Shown: positions 1 through 7,058 of the stretch, one piece after another | How the letters are laid out: each line of letters starts with the position of its first letter | Numbering within the stretch: the stretch's first letter is position 1 | Assembly (NCBI RefSeq): GCF_002733835.1 | Contig: NZ_NVWY01000011.1 | Span: forward strand, 1-64,000 | Reading direction: 5' to 3' | DNA length: 64,000 bases | Source: Alcanivorax sp. | GTDB lineage: Bacteria > Pseudomonadota > Gammaproteobacteria > Pseudomonadales > Alcanivoracaceae | Translations under genes and position numbers: made by a program | The notes under the pieces: model-generated | What the model was told of the DNA's origin: nothing | The model's database searches: none | Seen by the model: only the letters and a program-made list of their open reading frames with translations

Positions 1-1
1 C

Positions 2-310
2 GAAGTCTTCTCCGCCATCTTCCTCAACAACAAACACAAGGTGCTCAGTTTCGAGACCCTGTTCACCGGCACCATTGATGGCGCGGCGGTGTATCCCCGT
101 GTGGTGGTACAGCAGGCCCTGGCCTGCAATGCCGCCGCCGTGATCTTTGCCCATAACCACCCCTCCGGATGCTGTGAGCCCTCACGGGCAGATCAGCAGA
201 TCACCAAGCGTCTGTCTGATGCCCTTGCACTGATTGATGTGCGGGTACTCGATCACTTTGTGGTGTCCCGTTCCGAGTGGGTCAGCCTGGCAGAGCGCGG
301 CATGGTTTAA
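2..310 (+). CDS. RadC-type JAB/MPN domain protein (5' end missing)
   Basis: The frame is open from the first complete codon of the window, so the N-terminal part lies outside. The visible 102 residues hold the JAMM-like metal motif of the RadC family: HNHPSG at about residues 52-57, followed by an Asp in the SRADQQ stretch, and the C-terminal DHFVVS segment typical of RadC (DUF2466). RadC-like proteins are common on integrative elements and prophages; a direct role in DNA repair is doubtful and the biochemical activity is not established. It is followed after 46 bp by the DUF932 gene in the same direction, so the two probably share a transcript. The family is clear; the function within the element is inferred. 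Confidence 0.9.
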   Translation, partial: EVFSAIFLNNKHKVLSFETLFTGTIDGAAVYPRVVVQQALACNAAAVIFAHNHPSGCCEPSRADQQITKRLSDALALIDVRVLDHFVVSRSEWVSLAERGMV

Positions 311-356
311 CCCCTTCCTTTCTCATCACCCTCTCATTATTCATTGGAGATTCACC

Positions 357-1325
357 ATGGCACATCTTGTCGAAAACATGGCCTATGTGGGCCGTACACC
401 TTGGCATGGGCTGGGCAACCAGCTTGCCGCCCAACAACCCCTCAATGTCTGGATGCGGGAAGCCGGCATGGATTGGGAGATCCGTGAGACCCCGGTTCGC
501 TTTATCAGTAGCGAAGCAGGTGCTCTCGGGCAGATCTCCTCCTTCCCGGATCAGAAGGTGCTGTTCCGTTCTGACAATCAGGAGCCTCTTTCGGTAGTGA
601 GCAACCGCTTCAAGGTGGTTCAGCCCCGAGAGGTGCTGGAGTTCTACCGGGATCTCACCGAGCAGTCCGGCTTTGAGCTGGAGACCGCTGGCGTCCTGAA
701 AGGGGGTCGCAAACTGTGGGCGCTGGCGCGTACCGGGCAAACCGGCTCCTTGGCTGGCAATGATCAGACCAATGGCTACGTGCTGCTTGCCACGGCCTGT
801 GATGGCACCCTGGCTACCACGGCGCAGTTCACCAGTATTCGGGTAGTGTGCAATAACACCCTCGCGGTCGCGCTTAATGGCAATACCCATGCGGTGAAGG
901 TGCGCCACAGCACCACCTTTGATCCGCAAGCGGTGAAACAGCAGCTGGGGATTTCGGTCTCTGCCTGGGATGACTTCATGTACCGCCTGAAAGCCCTGAG
1001 CAAACGGCGCATCACCCGCAAGACCGCCGAGAAGGTCATGCAGACCATTTTCACAGATACCGGCTATCAGCCACCCGGTATGCCGGTGAAGGCCAACGAG
1101 CAGGCCATGAAGAAAGCCATGGCTCTGTATGACGGTGCAGGTCGCGGATCAGAGTTAGCGTCCGCCAAGAACACGGCCTATGGCCTGCTCAATGCGGTCA
1201 CCGAGTTCGTGGACCACGAGCGCCGCGCTCGCAGTACAGACAACCGGCTGGACTCTGCCTGGTTCGGCAAGGGTGCCCAGATCAAGCAACGGGCTCTGGA
1301 GCAAACCTCTCTTCTGGTCGCCTGA
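357..1325 (+). CDS. DUF932 (phage/plasmid-like TIGR03299) protein
   Basis: A 322-residue protein starting MAHLVENMAYVG, with the TPWHGLG N-terminal motif typical of DUF932 proteins encoded on plasmids, phages and integrative elements. A longer reading from 234 exists, but the ATG at 357 has a GGAGA ribosome site seven bases upstream and matches the family start. No signal peptide or membrane segment is seen. DUF932 genes usually sit beside RadC, YqaJ and single-strand annealing genes, as here, which suggests a role in DNA processing or maintenance of the element. The molecular function is unknown. Confidence 0.88.
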   Translation: MAHLVENMAYVGRTPWHGLGNQLAAQQPLNVWMREAGMDWEIRETPVRFISSEAGALGQISSFPDQKVLFRSDNQEPLSVVSNRFKVVQPREVLEFYRDLTEQSGFELETAGVLKGGRKLWALARTGQTGSLAGNDQTNGYVLLATACDGTLATTAQFTSIRVVCNNTLAVALNGNTHAVKVRHSTTFDPQAVKQQLGISVSAWDDFMYRLKALSKRRITRKTAEKVMQTIFTDTGYQPPGMPVKANEQAMKKAMALYDGAGRGSELASAKNTAYGLLNAVTEFVDHERRARSTDNRLDSAWFGKGAQIKQRALEQTSLLVA

Positions 1326-1387
1326 TGCACTCTGACCGCTCCCCCCCCTCTCTCTACCTCCTTTTAAAAGAAAACCTGGAGAACACC

Positions 1388-1813
1388 ATGAATCTGAAAT
1401 GGCTCTACCGCCTGTTGGCGGTATGGGACTGTCGCCCTATGCCTGCTGAATTGTCAGCGGTGTGGGGCGCGTTTCTACATGAAGGCTTGATGTGCCATCC
1501 CGGCGATCCGGGCCGGACTCGTCGTATCCTGGAGACCTGGGACAGCGGTTGCATCGAGTTGATCATCGCCACCTGCGAGTACCTGGAACCGCTCTGGCAG
1601 ACGGTCTCCCACATCTGGTTCGAACCCCGTGGTCGTCCTGGCGTCTTCGAGTACGAAGTGGTCAGCGAACTTGGCGAGTGGCTGGGTGAGCAATTACTGA
1701 CTCACGGCCACCTGCCCAGCAATAAAGAAGCGGAGCGTTACATTGAGGCGTTGGTGAATGACTTCTTCGAGATTGGCGAGGAAGGCCCTTCCTCTTCAGG
1801 TCGAGCCGCATAA
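1388..1813 (+). CDS. Hypothetical protein of the element's DNA-processing cluster
   Basis: A 141-residue acidic protein (MNLKWLYRLLAVWDC...). The ATG at 1388 is preceded by GGAG at 1378-1381, so the longer reading from 1325 is not needed. No catalytic motif, signal peptide or membrane helix is seen. The middle contains several Trp and Glu residues (EYLEPLWQ, HIWFEPRG) and the C-terminus is rich in Ser and Gly. It lies between the DUF932 and YqaJ genes and before a strong terminator, so it closes the first transcription unit. I do not recognise the family. Confidence 0.75.
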   Translation: MNLKWLYRLLAVWDCRPMPAELSAVWGAFLHEGLMCHPGDPGRTRRILETWDSGCIELIIATCEYLEPLWQTVSHIWFEPRGRPGVFEYEVVSELGEWLGEQLLTHGHLPSNKEAERYIEALVNDFFEIGEEGPSSSGRAA

Positions 1814-1858
1814 TGCCATTTCACCATCACCCTCATTTACCTTTCATTCCTTACCCCT

Positions 1859-1888
1859 AGCCCCGGCCACTGTGCCGGGGCTTTTCTT
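1859..1888 (+). terminator. Rho-independent terminator
   Basis: Nine-base stem AGCCCCGGC (1859-1867) pairs with GCCGGGGCT (1874-1882) around a six-base loop, followed by TTTCTTT. It ends the radC-DUF932 unit only 17 bp before the YqaJ start, so YqaJ needs read-through or its own promoter. Confidence 0.85.
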
Positions 1889-1904
1889 TGTCTGGAGCAT
1901 TCTC

Positions 1905-2912
1905 ATGGCACAACCGAAAAGCACGACACCCGGCCAGCGCCCAGCCCTGCGCCTGGTGTCGACCAAACGCATGAACCGCGAAGACTGGCTGAAGATCCGT
2001 AAGCAGGGCATCGGTGCCAGTGATGCCGCTGCGGCGGTAGGTATCAGCCCGTACCAGTCCCCTCTGGAACTGTGGATGATCAAAACCGGACGGGATGGTC
2101 TGTTACCCGCCCCTGATCCTGATGACATTCAATCCCCCCTGTACTGGGGCACCCTGTTGGAGCCGAAGGTGGCCGAGGCTTACGCCAAGATCACCGGCAA
2201 CAAGGTACGGCGGGTGAATGCCGTGCTACAGCACCCAGATGACGACAAGCCCTGGATGCTCGCCAACCTGGATTACGCTGTGGTCGGTAATGACGATGTG
2301 CAGATACTCGAATGCAAGACCACAGGGCAATACGGAGCCAAGCTGTGGGCGGACGGTGTTCCCGAGTACATCCAGTGCCAAGTGCAGCATCAGCTGGCCG
2401 TCACCGGCAAGCGGGCTGCCGATGTGGCCGTGCTGATCTGTGGGCAGGAGTTGCAGATTCATCGCATCGAGCGGGATGAAGCGCTGATCGCGCACCTGTA
2501 CGAGCTGGAGCGAGAGTTCTGGCAAAGGGTAGAAGCGGATACCCCACCGGATCCGGATGGCTCTGACTCTGCCGGGAACGCTCTGCAAGCCCTCTACCCC
2601 CAGGATAAAGGGGAAACCGTGGATCTCACGGATAACCCGGCCATGGAAGGCGACTTCAATGAACTGCTGGATCTGCGGGACACCTTGGGCCGACTGACCG
2701 ACCGGGAATCCACGCTCAAGCAACGTATCCAGCAGACCATGGGGCTGGCCAGCAAGGCCACCTTCACCGAGGGCTCCGTGACCTGGAAGCGTAGCAAGGA
2801 CTCCACCAGCCTGGACAGTAAAGCTCTGCTGCAGGATCAGCCGGATCTGCTCAAGCACTACCCCAAGCATAAGGCAGGCAGTCGCCGGTTCCTGGTGCGC
2901 CCCAACCCCTAA
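1905..2912 (+). CDS. YqaJ-type viral recombinase / lambda-exonuclease-fold nuclease
   Basis: A 335-residue protein. The N-terminal half carries the YqaJ signature: RKQGIGASDAAAAVGISPYQSPLELW (about residues 27-52), the acidic LANLDY segment near 121-126 and LECKTTGQYGAKLW near 137-150, which hold the Asp, Glu and Lys of the PD-(D/E)xK-like core. The family digests double-stranded DNA ends 5' to 3' and works with an annealing protein in recombination. The C-terminal third (about 220-335) is helical and charged. Start at ATG 1905 is supported by TGGAG upstream; a longer reading from 1758 runs back through the terminator and is unlikely. Its likely annealing partner is not recognised among the neighbours. 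Confidence 0.85.
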   Translation: MAQPKSTTPGQRPALRLVSTKRMNREDWLKIRKQGIGASDAAAAVGISPYQSPLELWMIKTGRDGLLPAPDPDDIQSPLYWGTLLEPKVAEAYAKITGNKVRRVNAVLQHPDDDKPWMLANLDYAVVGNDDVQILECKTTGQYGAKLWADGVPEYIQCQVQHQLAVTGKRAADVAVLICGQELQIHRIERDEALIAHLYELEREFWQRVEADTPPDPDGSDSAGNALQALYPQDKGETVDLTDNPAMEGDFNELLDLRDTLGRLTDRESTLKQRIQQTMGLASKATFTEGSVTWKRSKDSTSLDSKALLQDQPDLLKHYPKHKAGSRRFLVRPNP

Positions 2913-2934
2913 CCCAACCCTTAATCGGCATAAC

Positions 2935-2953
2935 AGCCGGGCCAAGCCCGGCT
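2935..2953 (+). other. Intergenic hairpin after the YqaJ gene
   Basis: Perfect eight-base stem AGCCGGGC / GCCCGGCT with a CAA loop, 22 bp after the YqaJ stop and 31 bp before the next start. There is no T-run, so it may be an mRNA-stabilising or pausing hairpin rather than a terminator. Confidence 0.5.
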
Positions 2954-2984
2954 ACATGTTTGTGTCTGCTATCAGGAGAATCTC

Positions 2985-3854
2985 ATGATCAAAGGACTCG
3001 CGATTACCCCTCCCGTGATCGGCCGTATCAGTATTGGCCGGGTGGTGGAAAAGAACGGCAAGCGTCTGCCGGAGAAAGACGATCAATTCACCATCACCAC
3101 CCAGATCCAAACTAAAGAAGGATGGCTACCTCACCCGCTCGATGAGGCCATGCGCAAGGAAACCCAGGGTAGCAAGCTGCGCAGCATTCCCATTACCCTG
3201 CCCTTCAATGACCCGGACCTGAACCTAAGGGCCGAGTACACCTTCTTCGAGCGCAAAAGTGGCAGACCGCTGTGTGCCGGAGATGGGGAGGCCTGCCGCC
3301 GGCATACCGACAAGGGTCTGGAGTCCCTGCCCTGTCCGTCACCCGATTTGTGTGACTACGGCAGCCATGGGCTGTGTAAGCCCTATGGCCGGTTGTACGT
3401 CCAGATCGGCGATGATGATGAGCTGGGCTGTTTTGTGTTCCGCACCACCGGCTACAACAGCATCCGCACCCTCGCCGCTCGCCTGCGTTACTTCCACGCC
3501 ATCAGTGGCGGCAACCTGGCCACGCTACCGCTGGAGCTCAAGCTGCGGGGCAAGAGCACCACCCAGAGCCATCGGGCACCGATCTACTATGTGGATCTCA
3601 CCCTCAGAGCGGATCAGGACATGAAAGAGGCCGTCACCCATGCTCGGGAAGAAGCGAAGGGGCGCGGGACTCTAGGAATCAGCCAAGCCGAGCTGGATAA
3701 GGTCGCTCAGGCGGGTCTGATGAATGCTCAGTTCGAGTATGCGGAAGATGAGGGGCTGCAGGTAGTGGAGGAGTTCATCCCAGAGGAGAAACCCGCAGTG
3801 TCTGGCAATGCTGTTGATCCCTCTAACCTGAGATCCAGATTAGCCAAGCAATGA
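2985..3854 (+). CDS. Hydrolase/metal-binding-type element protein (possibly gp3/RDF-like)
   Basis: A 289-residue protein starting MIKGLAITPPVIGRISIGRVVEKNGKRLP with an AGGAGA ribosome site. Homologues on Pseudomonas integrative elements are usually labelled hydrolase or metal-binding protein. A cluster of Cys residues at about 97-125 (CAGDGEAC, LPCPSPDLC, GLCKPYG) could bind Zn or an Fe-S cluster. The N-terminal GRI(S/R)IG plus KDDQFTITT layout resembles recombination-directionality-factor-like proteins of the phiC31 gp3 family, which would fit an element gene, but that link is only a weak resemblance. It follows the YqaJ gene in the same direction and is probably co-transcribed with it. Confidence 0.7.
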   Translation: MIKGLAITPPVIGRISIGRVVEKNGKRLPEKDDQFTITTQIQTKEGWLPHPLDEAMRKETQGSKLRSIPITLPFNDPDLNLRAEYTFFERKSGRPLCAGDGEACRRHTDKGLESLPCPSPDLCDYGSHGLCKPYGRLYVQIGDDDELGCFVFRTTGYNSIRTLAARLRYFHAISGGNLATLPLELKLRGKSTTQSHRAPIYYVDLTLRADQDMKEAVTHAREEAKGRGTLGISQAELDKVAQAGLMNAQFEYAEDEGLQVVEEFIPEEKPAVSGNAVDPSNLRSRLAKQ

Positions 3855-3878
3855 AGTGGGATTAGGGTTCTTACCTGT

Positions 3879-4118
3879 CTACTGAGCTGCTAGGTAAATC
3901 CTTTCCGCTGACAACCATAAATCCGACGGCATGCACTTGAGCGCTTGAGCAAGTTTCCAGACAGAGGCTGTAGAAGCATTGGACTCACCCCGCTCAACTC
4001 CGGAAACAAAAGAGCGTGCCAATGTGGACGCATCTGCCAGTTCCTCTTGGCTTAAATCCAATTCCGTCCGACGCAGCTTAACCGCCTTACCAAATGCCTT
4101 CTGGATATCCACTCGCAT
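3879..4118 (-). CDS. Small XRE-family HTH regulator
   Basis: A 79-residue protein that is almost entirely one helix-turn-helix domain: FGKAVKLRRTELDLSQEELAD, then the recognition region RSFVSGVERGESNASTASVWKLAQAL, typical of Cro/C1 (XRE) and restriction-modification control proteins. It is convergent with the upstream Cys-rich gene and divergent from the cargo genes that start at 4343. A seven-base-arm inverted repeat about 77 bp upstream is a possible operator. It likely regulates itself and either the cargo genes or the element's transfer functions; the target is inferred only from position. Confidence 0.88.
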   Translation of the reverse strand: MRVDIQKAFGKAVKLRRTELDLSQEELADASTLARSFVSGVERGESNASTASVWKLAQALKCMPSDLWLSAERIYLAAQ

Positions 4119-4194
4119 GCCCCTCCGATATACACCGGAGAGAGTGGCTACTCAGGGGTTGACCATCCACGCACCATACAAGACACTTCGACCT

Positions 4195-4213
4195 GTATAA
4201 AGGTTATTTATAC
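4195..4213. promoter_or_regulatory. Inverted repeat, possible XRE operator
   Basis: GTATAAA (4195-4201) and TTTATAC (4207-4213) form perfect seven-base arms around GGTTA. AGGT/ACCT flank the same centre. It lies in the 224-bp divergent region between the XRE gene (start 4118) and the gene starting at 4343. Confidence 0.4.
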
Positions 4214-4342
4214 CTTTGTGCAACCCATAAGAACCTACAAACCAGCCTGCCATGCTTCTTTAAGTGTTGGCCACCCATGGCAAATGGGGAGACTTGCCTT
4301 AATCGCTCCCCAGCAAGATCAAACCCAATAAGGAGAAAGACC

Positions 4343-4708
4343 GTGGAAAACTTTGAAGGGCACAACCATTCCGAAGAACCAGAAGGAACCAGCGGCGTAT
4401 ATAAATCCGCCATTGGGTGGGGGATCGTCTCGCTAGTCATCGTATTCGTTCTACTCAGCAACAACCGCACACCTGAGATTGCTGCTGCTGGGATGGGCCT
4501 AAAACTTCTCGCCACTATTACAGGGCTTATCGGTGGCATAACGGGCGCCATGCTGGGTGACGCCATCAGACGCTTCGCCAGGCCCGACATGATGTTCACC
4601 AGCGGCGGCTTCGGAGCACTCCTCAAGACAAAGCTTTTCTGGATGATTGGGCCTCAATCCATCGGGGTATTCCTAGGAACAGCCTTGGGGGCAGGCCTTG
4701 TTCTATAA
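4343..4708 (+). CDS. Small membrane protein, unknown function
   Basis: A 121-residue protein starting at GTG 4343, seven bases after a clear AGGAG (4331-4335); the longer reading from 4277 lacks such a site. Three hydrophobic segments are visible: about residues 21-40 (SAIGWGIVSLVIVFVLLS), 51-72 (a Gly-rich helix) and 95-121 at the C-terminus. The first 20 residues are acidic and His-rich. I do not recognise a family. It is followed, with an 11-bp overlap, by a lipoprotein gene and then by a second one, so the three form a probable envelope-located cargo operon of the element. Confidence 0.65.
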   Translation: MENFEGHNHSEEPEGTSGVYKSAIGWGIVSLVIVFVLLSNNRTPEIAAAGMGLKLLATITGLIGGITGAMLGDAIRRFARPDMMFTSGGFGALLKTKLFWMIGPQSIGVFLGTALGAGLVL

Positions 4709-4982
4709 CCCCAGACGCAGGATAAGCGCCTTGCTGCCGTTGGCTTTCCTCTCAAGCGTCACCTTACTACCCGCCTGCTCCGACAGTCAGCCAAACCAGG
4801 CAAGAGACGAGTTCATGCTTGGGTGCACGCAAAATGCCCCGGAAGACATGTGTGCATGCGCTTACGACAAACTCGCCCAGCAATATTCACCTCAAGAGCT
4901 GGCAGCGTTCAGCAAAGGCAAAGGTGACATTAACCGTTTCTACACCAGCGTCGCAGAAGCAGCCATGGCTTGCCGACGGTAA
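4698..4982 (+). CDS. Small cysteine-rich lipoprotein
   Basis: A 94-residue protein read from TTG 4698, overlapping the end of the upstream gene; a second TTG at 4731 is an alternative start. The N-terminus is basic (RRR), then hydrophobic, and ends in a lipobox LLPAC, so Cys27 would be lipidated. The mature part has more Cys (LGC, DMCAC, MACRR), including a CAC motif. Coupling to the upstream membrane protein gene is suggested by the overlap. Function unknown. Confidence 0.6.
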   Translation: MFYNPRRRISALLPLAFLSSVTLLPACSDSQPNQARDEFMLGCTQNAPEDMCACAYDKLAQQYSPQELAAFSKGKGDINRFYTSVAEAAMACRR

Positions 4983-5051
4983 CCCCTCAACAGGCCCAAC
5001 CCTAAAACGGGGCCAGGGCCTTTCATTCCAAAACACGAAGAAGGTAATCAA

Positions 5052-5777
5052 ATGTACAAACTAGCCAGACTGGGCCTGTTTATCATGGTCATTTCCACGC
5101 TATCAGGCTGCGGCGAAACCACATTCGACGCCGACAACCATGTTGATAGCTTTATTGAGCTCGCCAATAACGCACCCCCTGAAACTGATACGCAGCTCCT
5201 TTTCGAGCTCTGGGATGTTTATCTGAGAGGCTATGTGGACCATGACGGGAATGTCATAGAGCCTGACTTTGCCAAACTGGACGGCATGAACGCCGAGGAA
5301 ATACTCCAAGAACTCAAGAACCACATTGATTTTGTGCAGTTCGAAGGGTTTGAGATGGCGACCATTGATGATGATGGCAACTATGTCGACCCTGCAATAT
5401 ACGGCAACGGTGGTTCTCCGGGTTCAGGCCACCCCTCGGTGGATATCAGACTAAACGGACGTACGGTCTATCTTACTGCCAAGGAAGACGAAGTGACCGT
5501 GCATGACGTTGTATTCAACCGAGGTAATTGCGGACATGGATCTTTCAAGGCTGGCCGTGAACTCACACTGAAAGAAACAAAGATGGTTGATCTGGGAAAA
5601 CTGAATATAAATATGGTGTACAACCCCGCCACCGAAACCTTCCATGAAGGAGCCAGTTTGTTTCCAGCATCGGCCAAGTTTGGGCAAAAACTAACAGCGA
5701 AAGCAGAACCTGGCTGCAATATCATCGAGGTGTCTGTCACTGATGATAACGGCACTTGGACATGGGAGTTTCAGTAG
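5052..5777 (+). CDS. Lipoprotein of unknown function
   Basis: A 241-residue protein with a type II signal peptide: MYKLARLGLFIMVISTLSGC, lipobox LSGC, so Cys20 is the predicted lipid anchor. The mature protein is acidic with Asp-rich turns (DDDGNYVD, DHDGNV) and beta-rich C-terminal repeats, and ends with TVTD-like strands (VSVTDDNGTWTWEF). An AAGG ribosome site lies just upstream. It is the third gene of the cargo set and is followed by a strong terminator. No family is recognised; surface exposure or envelope location is inferred from the lipobox only. Confidence 0.7.
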   Translation: MYKLARLGLFIMVISTLSGCGETTFDADNHVDSFIELANNAPPETDTQLLFELWDVYLRGYVDHDGNVIEPDFAKLDGMNAEEILQELKNHIDFVQFEGFEMATIDDDGNYVDPAIYGNGGSPGSGHPSVDIRLNGRTVYLTAKEDEVTVHDVVFNRGNCGHGSFKAGRELTLKETKMVDLGKLNINMVYNPATETFHEGASLFPASAKFGQKLTAKAEPGCNIIEVSVTDDNGTWTWEFQ

Positions 5778-5818
5778 CTTATCTCTCTTGAGTGAAGTTG
5801 CTATCTACACAATATAGA

Positions 5819-5860
5819 GCCTGTGCATTCTATTGCTTAGATGCACAGGCCTTCTTTTTT
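5819..5860 (+). terminator. Rho-independent terminator of the cargo operon
   Basis: Ten-base perfect stem GCCTGTGCAT (5819-5828) / ATGCACAGGC (5841-5850), 12-base loop, then CTTCTTTTTT. Confidence 0.9.
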
Positions 5861-5916
5861 CTTACATGGCCCCCCGCCTGCGTCATCATCAGGAATGACC
5901 TCATCGCGGAAAACGC

Positions 5917-6120
5917 CTATTTTCTCTCCTCTCTCAGTTTTTCATCCCTCTGAGCAATCTTCTCGATCACCCACTCCTCCACTTCATCCAGCACCCAACC
6001 TGATGAACGCCCTCCCAGGCTCACCGGCTTCGGGAACGAGCCATCCTGGGCGTACTTGTAGATGGAAGACCGGCCTAGGCCAGTGGTTGCCATGACGTCT
6101 TTCAAACGAATGATTCTCAT
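5917..6120 (-). CDS. AlpA-family HTH regulator
   Basis: A 67-residue winged-helix/MerR-like excisionase-type protein: MRIIRLKDVMATTGLGRSSIYKYAQDGSFPKPVSLGGRSSGWVLDEVEEW. The motif order (LKDV..TGLGRSSIYK..G.FP..V.LG.R..GW...EV..W) is that of AlpA/phage regulatory proteins. ATG 6120 has AGGAG seven bases upstream, so an extra 11 residues from 6153 are unlikely. AlpA of the E. coli CP4-57 element activates expression of the integrase and excision genes; together with the YfjJ-type gene and the P4-type integrase here, the same role is plausible. Confidence 0.85.
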   Translation of the reverse strand: MRIIRLKDVMATTGLGRSSIYKYAQDGSFPKPVSLGGRSSGWVLDEVEEWVIEKIAQRDEKLREERK

Positions 6121-6188
6121 GAGGTATCTCCTTCTGCTCATGAGATGAGCCATGGCTGTAAAAAATGAGCAGGTGTACTTGGCGCTAC

Positions 6189-6860
6189 CTACCTCCGACT
6201 ACAACCAAAATTGTTCTTTCCACTACCAAAGACTTTGGTCCTAGCTTTCGCAAAATAACTAAGCCGTTTAAATAACCCAGAATACGACCCCCACAAGGAC
6301 GGAGAGTTTGCATCAACCCTGTATATCCCACGCCTCGTGTAGTTGACGAGCCCCTGACTCTCCTCCCAAGAGTAACCAAGCGCGCTCGCCCAGGCACTAC
6401 GTATTCTGTTAGCCATGTTCCTAGTTGATTCTTGCTCTTCCTGCTTGATGAATGAACCCAAATGACGGTAGGCGTCCCCGTTCAGGAATAGGCAGCAATG
6501 ATAGTGCCGGTGATGCGCGGTATTTCTCTCTCGGACCCAGATATATCTGAGCTCACAGGAATGAACTCTCTGTTCGAACCTCGCCTTACGAAGCTGGTGA
6601 GCATTGATCTTGGCTTGCAGAGAGGCAAAGAAACGGGAAATCACATCAGAATCTGGAGTAATGGAATCGACAGGTATTCGTAGGTCTATCCGTAATGCGG
6701 TCGTTCTTCGGTAACGATCAACAGACCTTCTCATGGTTTCAAGAATTTGCTCTAGATACTGCTCAATGTATGGGGAGTGTTTTCGAAGCAGGGGAAGACC
6801 GTTCCATTCGGTCCCTTCAATCAAAGTCAGGTTAGGGTTGTGAGGATGTCGCTTTTGCAT
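6189..6860 (-). CDS. YagK/YfjJ C-terminal domain (inovirus Gp2) protein
   Basis: A 223-residue basic protein. The central motif NTAHHRHYHCCLFLNGDAY (about residues 115-133) and the later ANRIRSAWASALG and GLVNYTRRGIYRVD segments are typical of the inovirus Gp2 / YagK-YfjJ family, found in filamentous phages and in CP4-type elements. The HxHYHxxxxLN pattern resembles the HUH-like replication fold, so a role in replication of the element is possible but not shown. Start: ATG 6860 has AGGA at a proper distance; ATG 6866 is too close to it. A 190-bp AT-rich gap separates it from the next gene upstream. Confidence 0.8.
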   Translation of the reverse strand: MQKRHPHNPNLTLIEGTEWNGLPLLRKHSPYIEQYLEQILETMRRSVDRYRRTTALRIDLRIPVDSITPDSDVISRFFASLQAKINAHQLRKARFEQRVHSCELRYIWVRERNTAHHRHYHCCLFLNGDAYRHLGSFIKQEEQESTRNMANRIRSAWASALGYSWEESQGLVNYTRRGIYRVDANSPSLWGSYSGLFKRLSYFAKARTKVFGSGKNNFGCSRR

Positions 6861-7058
6861 GTCCATGTCCTATGTGTCGTTGAACACAAGAACAGGCATG
6901 TATGTAATTTCTTACTGGGTATTTAGCCCTCTTAGGGATGGATCAATAAACCCTATATATCTATAACCGACAGTTAAATCGGTCCTTTTTCATCCCCCAG
7001 GCCACTGTTTTCAAAGAAAAGTATGGTGGGAAATATCTCTTTCCACTCTGGAAAAATA

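Noticed and set aside
282..929. Long open frame antisense to the DUF932 gene
   Set aside because: It lies fully opposite a well-supported gene, has no ribosome site and its protein is low-complexity Gly/His/Arg-rich shadow sequence.
6867..7058. Terminator between the 507-aa gene and the Gp2-type gene
   Set aside because: Only a five-base stem (ACCGA/TCGGT) is present, and the T-run is on the wrong strand for these genes.
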